64,000 bases of DNA, taken from contig JBBBDQ010000913.1 in assembly GCA_037127315.1 (NCBI GenBank), positions 2,044,501 through 2,108,500 on the forward strand, given 5' to 3'. Origin of the DNA: Ascarosepion bandense. Taxonomy: Eukaryota > Mollusca > Cephalopoda > Sepiida > Sepiidae. Every line of letters begins with the position of its first letter. Position 1 is the first letter of the stretch. Shown here in pieces: positions 1 through 10,410 of this stretch. The position numbers and the translations under genes are program-made. The notes under the pieces are model-generated. The model made no database searches. It was not told the origin of the DNA and worked only from the letters and a program-made list of their open reading frames with translations.

Positions 1-262
1 TCCAGATTTATTTTGATAATCGGAAACTTTATGTTATAATTGATAAGCCTGCGCTAAAAAAAGTTAAAAAAATGAAAAACAACAAATTTAAAAGTGGTGG
101 TAATCTCCTTCAGGTAGGAAAAAAAAAACAAAAACTTTTTCATCAAAATCTGGCTAAATCAACCTTCTCTCTATAACCGAACATTAAAGAATATACTTTA
201 AAACCCACCTTAGGCATTGAATAACCCACAGATATTGATATTAAACAAAACTTAAGCACAAA
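1..262. other. unassigned AT-rich sequence
   Basis: AT-rich sequence with no recognisable coding or repeat signature. It ends where a LINE-A 3' fragment begins. Confidence 0.4.
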
Positions 263-263
263 A

Positions 264-480
264 AGACAGCTTAAGCTCTTGGGGCATTTAATAAGGAAGG
301 AGAGCTTGGAGAGCCTGATACTCACAGGTCAGATAGAGGGAAAGAGAGACAGAGTAACATACATAACGGGCCTGAGGAAGTGGGTAGCAGAGCGTGGTTT
401 GGATGAGGTAACAGGAGAAAGCGTGCTAAAAGCCATTAGGTATAGGCCATGATTGCCTACGTCCTGAAGGAACATAAATG
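264..480 (+). mobile_element. LINE-A (RTE/BovB-like) 3'-terminal fragment
   Basis: The plus strand encodes the extreme C-terminus of a LINE-A reverse-transcriptase polyprotein: residues reading LGHLIRKESLESLILTGQ, then a GKRDR-type basic stretch and a GESVLKAIR motif. The same tail occurs at 3.5-3.9 kb, 40.4 kb and 55.6 kb. The frame is broken by small indels. It stops in the family's 3' end (a CCTGAAGGA-type terminus) and directly abuts a minus-strand LINE-B fragment. The RTE/BovB placement is an inference from the RT and C-terminal motifs of the longer copies. Confidence 0.75.
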
Positions 481-700
481 AAGATCTTCTTAGGCAGATC
501 ATTCATGTCAGTCAGAAAGAGGGTTGGTCCGAGAAGTGGCTCCTGGCGGACGCCTGCGTTGAACGGCAGGGCTTCGTCGGACTGGTTGTTAACAACTACG
601 TTCAGGGATCTATCTGTTAGGAAGGGTTTTATAATTGAGAAAACCCTTCCAGTAAAATTTACCACGAACCATTATTACAACAGAAATGAATGTTGACCAC
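481..700 (-). mobile_element. LINE-B reverse-transcriptase fragment (motif B region)
   Basis: The minus strand translates to a short RT piece: FLTDRSLNVVVNN, then GVRQEPLLGPTLF and NDLPK. This is the region around RT motif 4/B of Jockey/CR1-group LINEs, whose usual form is GVPQGSVLGPxLF, so the GVPQGS core has been altered here. It is truncated at both ends, so only about 70 residues remain. It lies back to back with the LINE-A 3' end. Confidence 0.7.
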
Positions 701-1049
701 ATCGGCGAAAAGTACGTTCACTGAATGAATAAGTGACGAAGAAAATATAATTTGAAAACTTTATATTTACATTTAGGTTTCCATAGAAATCAAATCGATT
801 GAACATTTAATTATAAGTTGCGTAAAATTATGCCCCGAAGCTTTGTAATAAAACCACATACATGTTTTGTTTCGAATGTTTTTAATTACATTTTTAATAA
901 AATATTCTGTAAAATTTTGTGTTGGAAAATCATTTACAATTTTTTTTTTATTTAAGTTCTATTTTTTAATATTTTAAATTACCTATCCTTTCAATAGTTG
1001 AGAAATATAACCTTTAACAAAGAAATTTCAAGATGTCTTTGCTTCCCAG
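701..1049. other. unassigned AT-rich sequence
   Basis: No element or gene recognised. Contains short T and AT runs only. Confidence 0.35.
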
Positions 1050-1055
1050 ATTAAT

Positions 1056-1112
1056 ATACTCATAAGTTGTGATACAGCGAAACAGACTTGTATGTGGATG
1101 ACTAATATATTA
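1056..1112 (+). repeat. truncated SINE-D 3' end
   Basis: Contains the SINE-D ribozyme 3' half (GTGATACAGCGAAACAG, then a TATGTGGATGACTAATA end), but the CTGATGA core is changed to CTCATAA. It ends in the TA-rich tail and is followed at once by a longer SINE-D copy. Confidence 0.7.
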
Positions 1113-1412
1113 TGCTCTCATTACGACTGAGCTCTCTAAAGAAGAAAATTTTAAAAATATTCCACTTCTGCAATATAAGCATTACTCTTCAGAAATGAAT
1201 TGAGTTCTTTCGGTGACTGGCGTGTGCATACAACACGCTAAAATTTCCTTTCTCTATTTCCATGCACCTTTGTCTTAGTGGATAGCGATTCCGACTGACA
1301 CCAAATCGGTTGAGGTTTGATCCCGGCCAGAAGCAAGTGGATGTGTCTAGTCACACTGATGAGCTGTGATACAGCGAAACAGTCTTGTATGTGAATGACT
1401 AATATATATATA
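1113..1412 (+). repeat. SINE-D copy 1 (tRNA-like head + hammerhead + TA tail)
   Basis: About 300 bp. A 5' leader of ~140 bp precedes a tRNA-like promoter: an A-box-like TTAGTGGATAGCGA near 1,275 and a B-box GGTTTGATCCC near 1,313. A hammerhead core follows, then GGATGACT-like sequence running into TA dinucleotides. The leader matches the copy at 15.2 kb. Pol III transcription is inferred from the A/B boxes. The ribozyme is described separately. Confidence 0.8.
1351..1394 (+). ncRNA. hammerhead ribozyme in SINE-D copy 1
   Basis: All hammerhead core elements are present in order. Stem I 3' strand TCACA (1,351-1,355); CTGATGA (1,356-1,362); stem II GCTGT-GAT-ACAGC (1,363-1,375); GAAA (1,376-1,379); a short stem III (ACA/TGT with loop GTCT); cleavage site ...TGTA after 1,389; stem I 5' strand TGTGA (1,390-1,394), which pairs fully with TCACA. 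The open helix is stem I, so this is a type I hammerhead. Activity is inferred, not tested. Confidence 0.8.
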
Positions 1413-1435
1413 AATTCTGATCAATAACTGGTTAA

Positions 1436-1478
<43 letters not shown>

Positions 1479-1639
1479 TAAACAATCAGGCCAGTAGATA
1501 TAAATATATAATGCTGTTTAATTAAAAAAGAATATCTACTTAAATATGAATATCGATCAAAAATAATGTTCAAACAAATCATTTCAAATTGTCGGTTGTT
1601 TATATCCAAGTTTCGTTAATCTTCGTTAATTTCCGTAAC

Positions 1640-1678
<39 letters not shown>

Positions 1679-1815
1679 TTTCTTTAATCCGAAGTGAAAG
1701 AGTAGGAAGGTAAATTCCAAGAACCTGATCCTAATCAATATTAACTTTTACTGTTAAAAATTTTTAGTATATATATATATATATAATTATTAACCAGTTA
1801 TTGATCAGAATTTAT
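1411..1815. repeat. AT microsatellites bounded by a ~30-bp inverted repeat
   Basis: Long (AT)n runs at 1,440-1,476 and 1,643-1,675. The outer borders are inverted copies: TTCTGATCAATAACTGGT near 1,416 and ACCAGTTATTGATCAGAA near 1,794. This suggests a small foldback or terminal-inverted-repeat element of about 400 bp. No coding capacity. Confidence 0.6.
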
Positions 1816-2160
1816 TTTGACTAATATACAGTCGTATTGAAAAAGTGCTCAATACATATATAACAAAAAAAAAATAACGGCAAGTGCCCTGATATAACAC
1901 GGTGCATACTAAAAAAAAAAAAGCCAGACCCTACAACGATTTTAATGTTTGCAGATTGTGCAAAGAAAAGAAGTTAGCCATAATATTATTTCCAGAACGA
2001 GAAAAGTTACTAAATAAATGATCCGATGTAAACTCATAAGAAATTATGTTTTAGGATCATACAAACATGGATGAAAAAAATTACGTTTCTTGACCAGCTC
2101 CTCCATTATTTTAAACTTCAATCATTTTAAACTTACAGTTGTGAGTTCTGAACGACCCTG

Positions 2161-2183
2161 TAACCCTAACCCTAACCCTAACC
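2161..2183. repeat. interstitial telomere-like repeat (TAACCC)n
   Basis: Just under four units of TAACCC, the animal telomere repeat read on its C-rich strand. It sits a few bases beyond the 3' end of a minus-strand LINE-A copy. Confidence 0.85.
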
Positions 2184-2189
2184 TCTTAT

Positions 2190-2720
2190 TTTATGTGCTG
2201 TCTTTTTCAGGACGTAGGCAATTATAGACCTCCACTTCTCCCTGTCCCTTATTGCACTCTTCTCTTGGCATCACATCCAAACCTCGCACTACCATTCACT
2301 TGCTCAAGTCTATCAAGTACGTCTCGCGTTGGTTTCCCCGATTTCACTTTCTGTAAGTATCAGATTCTCCAAGCCTCCTTCCTCGGTACCTGCCCCATAA
2401 ATTTCAACTGTCTCTTTCTGATGTTATGTATAAGTTTCCTTTTCGATTGCATCGACTCCAAAACCTTGTCGTCGCTCACATGTTCGGCCCATGGTATCCT
2501 CAGTTTCCTTCTGTAGAACCACATTTCTGTTGCTTCGAGTCTCTCCTTCATCCCTGAGGGTATCGTTCAACATTCGCTGCCATATAGGAGGACAGATATC
2601 ACATAACAATTCAGGTCTCTTTTCCTCGTTTCCAACGAAAATTTCCTGTCTCTCATTACTTTGCTTAGCTTTTGGAATGCGGCAATGTCTTGAAGTCTCA
2701 AGAGACATTCAAGAAGATCT
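2190..2720 (-). mobile_element. LINE-A C-terminal/3' fragment
   Basis: The minus strand encodes ATEMWFYRRKLRIPWAEHV, SKRKLIHNIRKRQLKFMG and the downstream tail, with frameshifts between pieces. This is the post-RT region of LINE-A. The 5' side is truncated near the end of the RT thumb. The 3' end lies a few bases from the TTAGGG-type repeat. Confidence 0.8.
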
Positions 2721-2871
2721 TCATTGTTACCATTGCGTATCAGTTATTAAACTTTTGGCTGTATACATTTGTATCTTAGTATATCTGCAAGGATGTCACA
2801 TGTATTCATAAAACAAATTACAATTTTTTTTAATTTGTTGTCACTTAAAGTGGTAGAATAGTTATAAATGT

Positions 2872-2879
<8 letters not shown>

Positions 2880-2917
<38 letters not shown>
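2880..2917. repeat. (AT)n microsatellite
   Basis: About 19 AT units. The flanks (2,721-2,880 and 2,920-3,225) hold no recognisable element. Confidence 0.9.
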
Positions 2918-2919
<2 letters not shown>

Positions 2920-3223
2920 CTATAATATATATTTTTCTAATATTTATATGTTGAATGAAAGAACGAAAATTAGGACTAAAAGCATCCACACTAAGAAATA
3001 CCTCTTAGGTTCATACAAACATGGATAAAAACTCCATAATTCGTTTTAATTTAAAAATTGCGCATACAAAAATTCCCTGCCACGTGAGCGTTCAAATAAA
3101 ACAACGTTACAAGAGCGTTCTTAAAAAGAAAAACGTTAAACGCGAAAATTAGTTCTTAAAATCGCTTGAAGACACCACTCATGGTAGAAACCTAGGTAGC
3201 GAAATAACTCGTTTAAAAATTAA

Positions 3224-3225
<2 letters not shown>

Positions 3226-3289
<64 letters not shown>
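3226..3289. repeat. (TA)n(TG)n compound microsatellite
   Basis: TA units followed by about 25 TG units. Open frames across it (poly CV or HT) are artefacts of the repeat. Confidence 0.9.
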
Positions 3290-3540
3290 TGTAGAGATGC
3301 ACAGACTTCTCCAGAATATGACGAGGACGCAACCAAAGGGTATAATACTAACACCGAAAATAGCCATGAAGTTTGCTCCAAGACATTGTATGATATTACA
3401 GATTCAGCAAGACTCAATCGACTTCAAGAGACATTATACTGCTTGTGTTATCTTTATTGAATGCAACGACAACATAACAGCATCCTCGGAGAATTCGAAT
3501 TCACAAGAGAAAGAAAAAAAACTTCCTAGATTAGGCGAAT

Positions 3541-4740
3541 GTACTTCTTCTTCTATGTGCCTTGTCCTTTCAGGACATAGGCCATCATGGCCTTCCACGT
3601 CTCCCTATCCCTGGTGGCTTTTAGCACGCTTTTCCTTGTAACGTCTCGCAGCCCCGGTTCTGTCATCCACCTTATCAGGCCCTTCAAATATGTTATCCGC
3701 TGCTTTCCCCTGTCTCTTTTTTCTTCTATCTGACCTGTTAGTATCAGATTCTCCAAGCCCTCCTTCCTCATTGCATGTCCCAGGAACTTCAGTTGTCTTT
3801 TCCTGATGCTCAATATAAATTTCCTTTTCGTTTCCATTCTTTCCAACACCTCGTCATTGCTCATATGCTCGGCCCACAATATCCGCAGCATCCTTCTGTA
3901 GAACCACATTTAAGACGCTTCAAGTTTTCCTTTCATTTTTGTTGATATTGTCCAACATTCACTGTCATATTGAAGTACTTACATCACATAGCAATCCGAT
4001 ACTCTCTGTTTCTAGTGAAAGTTTCCTGTGTCTTAATACTTTACTCAGCTTCTGGAACGCATCCTTCTCCATGCCAATTCGCCTTTGGATCTCTGTGTCG
4101 CACTTTCCGTCTTCAGTTAAAATATTTCCTAGTTATTTAAATTATCGTACCGGCTTGATTTTAACATCGCCCACCTGTATTTGGCACTTTGGGCTGCTCT
4201 TTTTGCTGATGACCATGCATTCTGTTTTCTTGCAGTTTATTTGTAGTCCCTTCTTGTCACTCTCTTCAGCTATCTTCTGCAGAAAGTCCTGCAGTTTCCT
4301 TTCTGTGTCTACAATCAACACTGTGTCATCTGCGTATTTTATGTTGTTCAATTTCTGGCCTCCGATGACAAATCCTTGCATAACGTCTAGGGTCCTCAAA
4401 ATATTCTCACTGTACAAGTTAAATAGATCTGGTTAAAACACACATCTCTGTCTTACGCCCCTTCCTATCTTTGTATATCTGCTGAATTCGTTACCTGATC
4501 GAATGCAGGCTGTTTGCTGCCAGTAGCGATTCCTAATTACCCTAATGTCTTTTCCAAATATGTCGAGGCTGCTGAGCATCATCATCAATTCTTTGTGGCG
4601 TATTTTGTCGAAAGCCTTCGCATAATCAATAAAGCACAGGTATAAGTCCTTTTTAATTTGTATTGCACTTCTAGAGAGCATCCTAATCATAAATATGGCA
4701 TTCCTTGTTCCAGTGTCTTTGGCTAACGTACTACACCATA
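3541..4740 (-). mobile_element. LINE-A copy, RT palm to 3' end (dead)
   Basis: About 1.2 kb on the minus strand. From 4,690 downward: LCFIDYAKAFD (RT motif A, Asp present), GVRQRCVF (motif B, degraded GVRQGC), NLYSEN, NNIKYADDTVLI (motif C, YADD, near 4,350), then WTIST, MWFYRRMLRILWAEHM and the family tail. Stop codons interrupt it, including a TAA/TAA/TAG run near 4,130-4,150, and there is a deletion near 3,980. The same defects occur in the copy at 9.2-9.9 kb. It may have been an RTE/BovB-like LINE; the endonuclease is absent. Confidence 0.88.
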
Positions 4741-4939
4741 AAAAAATTGGATTTAATTATTCAGCAGCAAATAAGAATTCCAGAATATATTTTTTTAAAC
4801 GAATGCAAGAACATATAAAGGCAATCATGGGATTGTAAGGAAAACAATACTTCAAATTCATTTTCGCCGGTTTCAGTCATTAGTTCAATTAGTGAATTCA
4901 AGTATTTCCCCGAAAGATATATTACATATATATCGTACC

Positions 4940-5440
4940 TTAGAAAGTACGAAGCCATTTTCACAGAAGAATATCAAGGATCGTTGGATGAAAAGAAGGT
5001 TCCTCTGCTGTTAAGAAAATTGTTTCCCGCTGAACATGAAAACTATCTGAATTTCATTTTGCTGAATACCCCAGAAAAAATGTCATCTAAAGAAACCGTG
5101 TCGTTATTATTAAAGATTGTTTTTTTTTATCTTACAAAACTCTGTCGCCGCGTCTACCGTAGTTTCTCGAGAAATGTTTGAATTGTAGAAAAATAAGTCA
5201 CAACCGAACATACTGTAAGTCAGAAAGAAATATACAAACTAACTTGCTGAAAGTAGTGCTACCAGCGAAATTGTTACAATAAAAATGAATACGCTGAGGT
5301 GAGATTTCAATTGGCTACTGGTAGTGATAGTGCAATTATATATGAACAAACTTGAAAGACGCTGGGCAAGCCTAACCTGCAAAAAAAAACGACAAAGTTT
5401 CAAAAGGAATATCGGACAAGAAAACACTTTTTCTTAGGAA
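4940..5440 (+). pseudogene. Ty3/Gypsy-type gag-protease remnant
   Basis: Three consecutive pieces in different frames. First, a gag-like helix region (RKYEAIFTEEYQGSLDEKK ... YLNFILLNTPEKM) at about 4,944-5,170. Second, a complete CCHC zinc knuckle, CLNCRKISHNRTYC, starting near 5,175. Third, a retropepsin-like segment VRFQLATGSDSAII near 5,299. The knuckle binds nucleic acid in retroelement nucleocapsids. The protease active site should read DTG but reads ATG, so the catalytic Asp is lost. At least one frameshift and a stop separate the parts. The mag-like Gypsy assignment is from memory of gag motifs. Confidence 0.65.
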
Positions 5441-5910
5441 AAGTTGCTAATCTTGTGGCTCGAGTAAATTCATACATAGGGGAACCAGTAAATTAAGTTC
5501 ACTGGATCAGAAGCCGTGAAAGTATTAAACACAGGGAAGCCACATTGCGCCGGTGATAAAGTGACTGCATCTGAACTGCCAAGTCAGGATCGATCACATT
5601 ACAGATTCTACTTTGAATTTTGTCAAGGACACCTAGGTGGATAGCAGGGGCACCCGACCAGATATGGCAGCAGTATTCAATACACTGGCGGATGGTAGAT
5701 TTATATATGTGCAAGATGGTTTCAGACGGGAAAAACTTGCTGGCCCTACACAGAGAACCGACCTTCTTAGCAGCGAATTTAGCTATGGATTTTATATAGT
5801 AATTCAACTTGAGGTCTGTTGTGAGAGTTAACCAGAGGAGGCGCAGCATTTTGCTCTCAGGTAGACTAGCCTTATCCATGGGGGTTGGGATCTTATTACA
5901 TCGGGGAGAT
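5440..5910 (-). mobile_element. LINE-B post-RT fragment
   Basis: The minus strand encodes LPESKMLRLLWLTLTTDLK, KKVGSLCRASKFFPS, CCHIWSGAP and CNVIDPDLA, colinear with the better copy at 30.2-31.0 kb. It covers the region after the YADD motif and is truncated on both sides. It abuts the Gypsy protease remnant. Confidence 0.85.
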
Positions 5911-6756
5911 CGTTAATGTAGATAAGGATTGTTTATTTTTTTTTTTTTTGCATAATAAGAAAATATCACTAAACAAAATTAATAAATTAATGAAAAAGTA
6001 AAATTAGCTGTCAAATATCGGTCCGTTAACTGAACCTGTTTGGTCAAAAAAAAAAAAGCCACTGGACAAAAAAGTAAAAAAAAACAGGAATATATTAATA
6101 TTTTGGACAAAAATAAACATGAAAAATGTATGGTGGCTACAAATGGCCAACATTACGAAACCGGAAATATATTGTTACGTGCTATAAGTTGTAACAAAAG
6201 AAAAGAAAATGATTTAACAAAGCACAGAGCTAAATCACAAACAGATATTTAATTTACAAAAAACACAAAATATATACAAAATATAGATTTTTTGTATTCA
6301 AAACAGAAAATCTGAGTTTATTACCGGGAAGTTTTACGAAGGGAAAGCTAAGGTGTGAGTAGAGTATTTTTAACACGTTAGATCTAATCTAAGCTATACT
6401 GGAAATCCTCAAATATATGAAAATTCAGTTTTAGTTTGGTCAATGAAATTATTGAAAAGTTCTATTTACCTATTTAGTTCCATGAGGTTTTCTTTTGAGT
6501 TTTGTTGGTCAGCAACTTTTCGTAGAGATTCTGTCGGCTGGACATACTAATCCGCGAATCAAGCCGGAGTTGATAATGCCACACATCCCTTTTTACAACG
6601 GATTACTCTTTTCCCAAAACCTATTTTTTAATGTGGCTAGCACTGAATTAGCATATTTTTTGAATCATCTCGAATTATCTAGATCATTCACGAATATTCT
6701 TAAATGATAGAGAATCTTCCAAAAGTTCTATTACTAATTTCATTATTTAACAACTA
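5911..6756. other. unassigned AT-rich sequence with short open frames
   Basis: Two small plus-strand open frames, lysine-rich at 6,040-6,252 and hydrophobic at 6,495-6,707, have no recognisable domain, no visible splice context and no codon-use signal I can judge. I treat them as unassigned, not as genes. Confidence 0.3.
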
Positions 6757-7165
6757 CTTTTTTTTTAAACATATCACCCCAATCAAGGTAGTCCACTGCC
6801 ACTATAGCGCAGGGGGTTACATAGAGTGATTGGGTATAGGAAATGTCAGAGGGAGGGTGATAGACAAGTTAGGAGGTACGTAGGGAGGGATGGGTGCGAG
6901 TTAGTGTGTTAGGAGGTGTCTATTTAGCTTACATTTAAACTCCAGGATGTTGTAGCCGTCGGAGAAGCAATCATGCGGAAGGGAATTCCACAGGCGGGAA
7001 GTGCGAGAAAAGAAGATGTTGGAGTAGAAATTGCGGTTACATTTCATCGGTTTCATTGTAAAGGGGTGGCACCTAGTTGCCAATCTAGTATCCCGTGCAA
7101 ATTCACACCTAGGGGCCACCGGTGATTTAAGTTCATCCGAGCAGAAGAAGCACAGGGACTTCATA
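6757..7165 (-). mobile_element. LINE-B 3' end copy
   Basis: The minus strand encodes FARDTRLATRCHPFTMKP, FFSRTSRLWNSLPHD and KCKLNRHLLTH, then ~140 bp of 3' UTR ending at the conserved terminus (seen on plus as AAACATATCACCCC...GCAAGG-like sequence near 6,765). It is a 5'-truncated insertion. It overlaps in content with the copy at 5.4-5.9 kb, so the two are separate insertions and not one split element. Confidence 0.85.
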
Positions 7166-7849
7166 AATAAAAACTTTTTGTATTAACAAGTAGGACTCAG
7201 TAAAATCCCTTACTATAAATTTCCACCTTTTTGCGGACTTTATTAATATTTTTATATATAACTGCATCCTCGTAACTAAAAATTAGAGAACCCAAAAATG
7301 AAAAGGACACAAACAACGACACCAACAACACCACAAATATAACGCAGCAGTCGGGGAATCGTCATCTTACTGGAAGCCCCCCCCCCCGCCGAATTGCATA
7401 ATTAACATTACGAAAGATCCAAAATTTACGAACATCGTTTTGAAGAAAATGGGCTCTTAGTAGACCCCTCGCCACAAATTTATGGCTTCGCAAATGCCAG
7501 CGTGATAAAATCTTGAACGTCCCTTGGAGTTAAACCCCAGAAAGTAATCAAGGCTAAATGTTATTTCATGTGGGATGTACTGTTACCCACATCTGCCAAA
7601 TATGAAAACACTTCCAGTCATGATTTCAAAATGAAGACTTCATAATCCGCGCGGAATATGAGGACACACGCAGGACCACATACCAATATACGAGGTTCCT
7701 ACGAAATTATTAGGAGAGCACTTGGACGCCTATATGGTACATTTCAGTCAAATACTCAGTGCTTCATCTGATGAACTGAACGGGAGGTGGAGTTTCTTTT
7801 AGATAATACTGAATTGAAAAGCTTTCATCTCAGTCCCCAACTTCCCTCC
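7166..7849. other. unassigned sequence
   Basis: No recognised element. Contains a C-run near 7,377. Confidence 0.3.
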
Positions 7850-8230
7850 CAGGCAGTTGGAGAGTGAGAAAATGCTGGTCGTTGTGACTGACCGTAAACC
7901 AACCTGTTGGAAGTATATAGAGACTGGTCAACACTCCTCTTCCTGCCCAGAGAAGAAGGCCCTTGAAGTTATTTCCGTCTCGCTTGTGATAGGTATGCAA
8001 ACAATTTGGACCGTTGTGATAAAACCCACCGTTGTGGCCAATGCTTGTACCCCAATACCTGAAAAAACTTTGCCAGCCACTTGTTCGAACACGGAGAAGG
8101 AAAGACCCAAGAGAAGCTCCGGACAGCGATAACTCACACCTCAGAAACCCCCATAAACAATCCCACTACGTCTACCAGATTTAGGGGCAATGACACGGCC
8201 AGCAAAGCCAACAAGAGGAGTGTAATGAAT
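7850..8230 (+). pseudogene. LINE ORF1-like zinc-knuckle remnant
   Basis: The plus strand encodes VVVTDRKPTCWKYIETGQHSSSCPEKKA. CWKYIETGQHSSSC fits a CCHC knuckle (C-x2-C-x4-H-x4-C) in which the second Cys has become Tyr. The pattern of a CCHC motif followed by a PEKK stretch and a Pro/Thr-rich tail is like ORF1 (gag-like) proteins of invertebrate LINEs. Which LINE it came from is not clear. Confidence 0.5.
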
Positions 8231-9141
8231 TTAAGATATGAAACGAGTTTTAAGGAAAAGGAGAAACTATAAAAACTGAAAGAAGCGCTAAAGTTTAAAA
8301 ATCACAGCAACTGCCAGAAGTGCGCTCTTCTTCCTTCTTCTTTAATCAGACCCCCCATATAATGTCTTCAACTCCAGTTACAAAATCTTAAAAACACGAC
8401 ATATTAATTTCACCAACAAAAAATAGAACAACGACTAACACACCACGACCACCACCATTTAATTCAACTAAATAATCGGACAACATAAAGAGGTGGAATC
8501 GAAGGAAAACAGAAAAAGATCAAAACCCGTCAGCAGTTTAAGGGAAAACTTATAACAGATGTCGAGGGGGCAGGCGAAAAAGCATCAACAAATACCCGCA
8601 AAATAAAACATCTAAGATTTCTTCTGAATTTCAAAGAAGTTCACTCAAACGTCGTTAAAAAACCCAAATATTACCCTAACTCCAAGTGAGTGCTAACTGT
8701 AGTGGGATCGGGACAGTAGTCCCCAACAAAAAATGGCGATGCTAGATGGAGCCAATAACGCTTTCGGGGCATTTTTTCTTCTGACGTTTTTCGACGAAGA
8801 TTATTAAATCATTTCAGGGAGGAACTCTCTTTGTTTTCATCTCTCCCTGTATAGAACTTTGAAATCAAATTTTGCCTAGGACATTAGAGGCTTGTCTTTT
8901 GATGGCACTATTTTAAGTGAAATAGGCCGGGGCTAAATAGGACTGGCCGTTGGTGTCCCATACCCGGGTATGTTTAATGCAGATCCCCAACCCTTATAGG
9001 ACTGATCATGGCTCACTGGTTGGGAGGTATAAATGACCGATCTTCAGTGTCTCGGTGTGGATGGTTGTTGTGTATATACTAAGTGGCATGTTTCGATGGA
9101 CGCTTGGGAAATGTTTCCTGAGGAAGTCTTTTAATGCGGCA
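8231..9141. other. unassigned, possibly transposon-derived
   Basis: Moderately GC-balanced sequence that looks like broken coding DNA but matches no family I recognise. It is the host into which the 9.2-kb LINE-A fragment inserted. Confidence 0.3.
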
Positions 9142-9174
9142 AGTGCTCTTGTCTTCGCTGATCTGGTAGACAGA
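9142..9174 (+). repeat. left target-site duplication (33 bp)
   Basis: AGTGCTCTT at the start and GGTAGACAGA at the end. It is repeated at 9,920-9,952 with one mismatch (position 9,151 G versus 9,929 C). Confidence 0.88.
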
Positions 9175-9919
9175 AGAAGAAGGACTTATACCTGTGCTTT
9201 ATTGATTATGCGAAGGCTTTCGACAAAATACGCCACAAAGAATTGATGGAGATGCTCACAGCCTCGACATATTTGGAAAAGACATTAGGGTAATTAGGAA
9301 TCGCTACCGGCAGCAAACAGCCTGCATTCGATCAGGTAACGAATTCAGCAGATATACAAAGATAGGAAGGGGCGTAAGACAGAGATGTGTGTTTTAACCA
9401 GATCTATTTAAATTGTACAGTGAGAATATTTTGAGGACCCTAGACGTTATGCAAGGATTTGTCATCGGAGGCCAGAAATTGAACAACATAAAATACGCAG
9501 ATGACACAGTGTTGATTGTAGACACAGAAAGGAAACTGCAGGACTTCCTGCAGAAGATAGCTGAAGAGAGTGACAAGAAGGGACTACAAATAAACTGCAA
9601 GAAAACCGAATGCATGGTCATCAGCAAATAGAGCAGCCCAAAGTGCCAAATACAGGTGTGGGATGTTAAAATCAAGCAGGTACGATAATTTAAATAACTA
9701 GGAAATATTTTAACTGAAGACGGAAAGTGCGACACAGAGATCCAAAGGCGAATTGGCATGGAGAAGGATGCGTTCCAGAAGCTGAGTAAAGTATTAAGAC
9801 ACAGGAAACTTTCACTAGAAACAGAGAGTATCGGATTGCTATGTGATGTAAGTACTTCAATATGACAGTGAATGTTGGACAATATCAACAAAAATGAAAG
9901 GAAAAAAGGAAAATAGGCG
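9175..9919 (+). mobile_element. LINE-A fragment re-inserted with target duplication
   Basis: 745 bp of LINE-A RT in plus orientation: FDKIRHKEL region, IRSGNEFSRY, NLYSEN, NNIKYADDTVLI, then the WTIS region, ending in A-rich AAAATGAAAGGAAAAAAGG. It shares with 3.9-4.66 kb the same stop codons and the same deletion, so it was copied from an already dead template or both derive from one. It lacks the true LINE-A 3' end. A 33-bp direct repeat flanks it. Confidence 0.88.
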
Positions 9920-9952
9920 AGTGCTCTTCTCTTCGCTGATCTGGTAGACAGA
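9920..9952 (+). repeat. right target-site duplication (33 bp)
   Basis: Second copy of the direct repeat at 9,142-9,174, 32 of 33 positions identical. Confidence 0.88.
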
Positions 9953-10177
9953 CTTTCCATGCTGAATGTAACTATAAAGTATTAATCTCTTTGGCTCTTT
10001 GGAATGTATATTTACAAACACCATGCGGAGCGGTTTATTTCAAGATATTTTTGTACAACTTTGGAAAATGTATTTGTTAAAATAAAATGTTAGTGTTATT
10101 TTTAATTTTGCGTAATTTAGATGACAATTCATTCATCGCGCACTGTATATATATTCTACTTGCCGTTATTTAAGCAT
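9953..10177. other. unassigned sequence continuing the 9.1-kb host repeat
   Basis: Continues the sequence interrupted by the LINE-A insertion. Contains an AATAAAATG-like polyadenylation context near 10,080. Confidence 0.3.
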
Positions 10178-10350
10178 CGTTCTTCAGGAATGAATTGAAC
10201 ACTGTTTTTCGTGTGTTTACATTGTGTAAATAACACTCTAGAATCTGCCTTTCTCCACCGCGTGCAGATTGCTTAGTGGTAGAATCACCCACTGATGTTA
10301 AATTGGCCTGTTTCAATCCTAGCTGTGAGACAGCAAAGCAGGACTGCCAG
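10178..10350 (+). repeat. SINE-D copy (ribozyme core deleted)
   Basis: tRNA-like head with A box TTGCTTAGTGGTAGA and B-box-like GTTTCAATCC, then GCTGTGAGACAGCAAAGC: stem II is kept but CTGATGA is deleted and GAAA is changed. The tail runs into a TA tract that joins it tail to tail with the next SINE-D. Confidence 0.75.
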
Positions 10351-10354
10351 TGAA

Positions 10355-10356
<2 letters not shown>

Positions 10357-10410
<54 letters not shown>

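Noticed and set aside
2161..2183. Chromosome end
   Set aside because: Only about four telomere units with ordinary sequence on both sides; interstitial.
3220..3460. Overlapping open frames with poly CV / HT
   Set aside because: They arise from the (TG)n microsatellite.
5440..7165. One LINE-B element split by an insertion
   Set aside because: The two minus-strand pieces are in the wrong order for a single split element and overlap in content; they are separate insertions.
7755..7790. CTGATGA followed by ACTGAACGGG
   Set aside because: Lacks stem II and GAAA; not a ribozyme.
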